Assembly: GCF_020423045.1 (NCBI RefSeq)
Contig: NZ_CP081943.1
Coordinates: forward strand, 2,728,001 to 2,792,000
DNA: 64,000 nucleotides
Source: Pseudomonas sp. MM213
Lineage (GTDB): Bacteria; Pseudomonadota; Gammaproteobacteria; Pseudomonadales; Pseudomonadaceae
Direction: 5' to 3'
In this document: in pieces, positions 63,646 through 64,000 of the stretch
Position numbering within the stretch: position 1 is the first letter of the stretch
How the letters are laid out: every line of letters starts with the position of its first letter
Program-made: the position numbers and the translations under genes
The notes under the pieces: generated by a model
What the model saw: the letters and a program-made list of their open reading frames with translations, nothing else
What the model was told of the DNA's origin: nothing
The model's database searches: none

Positions 63646-63960
63646 ATGGCCAGCATCAAGGCAAAGACTGCTCAAGAAATCCTGATGAACGACTTCCAGA
63701 CCCTGGTCAGCGACACCGAGCGGTTGCTGGAACACACCGCCACATTGGCCGGTGATCAGGCGGATGAGTTGCGCGAACAGATCCACGACAGCCTGCTGCG
63801 TGCACGCGAAACCTTGAAACTGACTGAAGACTCCCTGCGCGAACGCGGCAAGGCCGCCGTCACCGCCACTGAAGACTATGTTCAGGCCAACCCATGGCAA
63901 TCGGTCGGGATCGCGGCCGGCGTGGGTTTCCTGATCGGTCTGCTGGCAACACGGCGCTGA
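63646..63960 (+). CDS. DUF883/ElaB-YqjD-like membrane-associated protein
   Basis: Protein of 104 aa. A long charged helix (residues 8-75) ends in the glycine-zipper membrane anchor SVGIAAGVGFLIGLLATRR, which is typical of the ElaB/YqjD/YgaM group that ties stalled ribosomes to the membrane. The ATG at 63646 follows ACGGAGATCACC; a longer frame from 63568 has no such site. A YqjE-like gene begins 2 bases downstream. Confidence 0.9.
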   Translation: MASIKAKTAQEILMNDFQTLVSDTERLLEHTATLAGDQADELREQIHDSLLRARETLKLTEDSLRERGKAAVTATEDYVQANPWQSVGIAAGVGFLIGLLATRR

Positions 63961-63962
63961 TT

Positions 63963-64000
63963 ATGGCGATCGGTGAATCCGGCTCGTCCGCGACGGGCCC
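63963..64000 (+). CDS. Start of a YqjE-like gene, cut by the window edge
   Basis: An ATG at 63963, 2 bases after the ElaB-like gene stop, opens a frame reading MAIGESGSSATG to the end of the window. The ElaB-YqjD genes are normally followed by the holin-family yqjE gene, so that is the likely identity. Only 12 codons are visible. Confidence 0.5.
   Translation, partial: MAIGESGSSATG

Overview
This is a high-GC chromosomal window that looks like the Pseudomonas fluorescens group. The evidence is the pyoverdine genes (fpvG-fpvF, mbtH, pvdH, pvdL, pvdS), an atu terpene cluster, and many Pseudomonas-type REP/REPIN palindromes with the core GTAGGAGC. I found no tRNA, rRNA, CRISPR array, transposase or prophage.

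Layout. 0.1-5.5 kb: a fluoroacetate-dehalogenase-like hydrolase, a DctA transporter and a LysR regulator on the + strand, facing a leuCD-type hydro-lyase pair. 5.9-12.1 kb: an eight-gene operon in the order of P. aeruginosa fpvGHJKCDEF, which strips iron from ferripyoverdine in the periplasm; its ATPase gene has a REPIN inside the 5' coding region. 12.2-13.2 kb: a gene-free, roughly symmetrical block of nested inverted repeats and REPINs. 13.2-15.0 kb: mbtH and pvdH. 15.1-22.2 kb: a GNAT gene, a two-component system and a dsbD-tlpA-dsbG operon (PA2480-PA2476-like), with an AT-richer gene for a hemopexin-like protein between regulator and operon. 22.3-38.3 kb: an alpha/beta hydrolase, the 13-kb pvdL, divergent pvdS and a hydroxyornithine-acetylase-like gene. 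38.4-48.5 kb: a solute-binding protein, then atuR and atuABCDEF for citronellol/geraniol catabolism, apparently without atuG and atuH. 48.5-55.7 kb: an exonuclease, ppnP, a MOSC protein, cheV, a degenerate HPt-like protein, a NarX/NarL-type two-component pair, yegS and a small membrane protein. 55.7-64 kb: moeA-moaB divergent from mobA, a lipoprotein, an RluA-family pseudouridine synthase, a small thioredoxin-fold protein, a KefB/C-like antiporter, amtB, and the start of an elaB-yqjE pair.

Regulation. Exact PvdS iron-starvation boxes (TAAAT-N16-CGT) lie ahead of mbtH, pvdH and the acetylase gene, and one-mismatch versions lie ahead of pvdL and fpvG. A strong Fur-box match precedes pvdS. Together they suggest Fur represses pvdS, and PvdS drives pyoverdine start-up (PvdL, PvdH, MbtH), hydroxyornithine tailoring and iron release (Fpv). 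An 11-bp-period direct repeat ahead of dsbD fits control by the neighbouring OmpR-family regulator, and two palindromes between atuR and atuA match the known AtuR operators.

All calls are read by eye. Start codons were chosen from ribosome-binding sites and family N-termini, and database searches were not possible.
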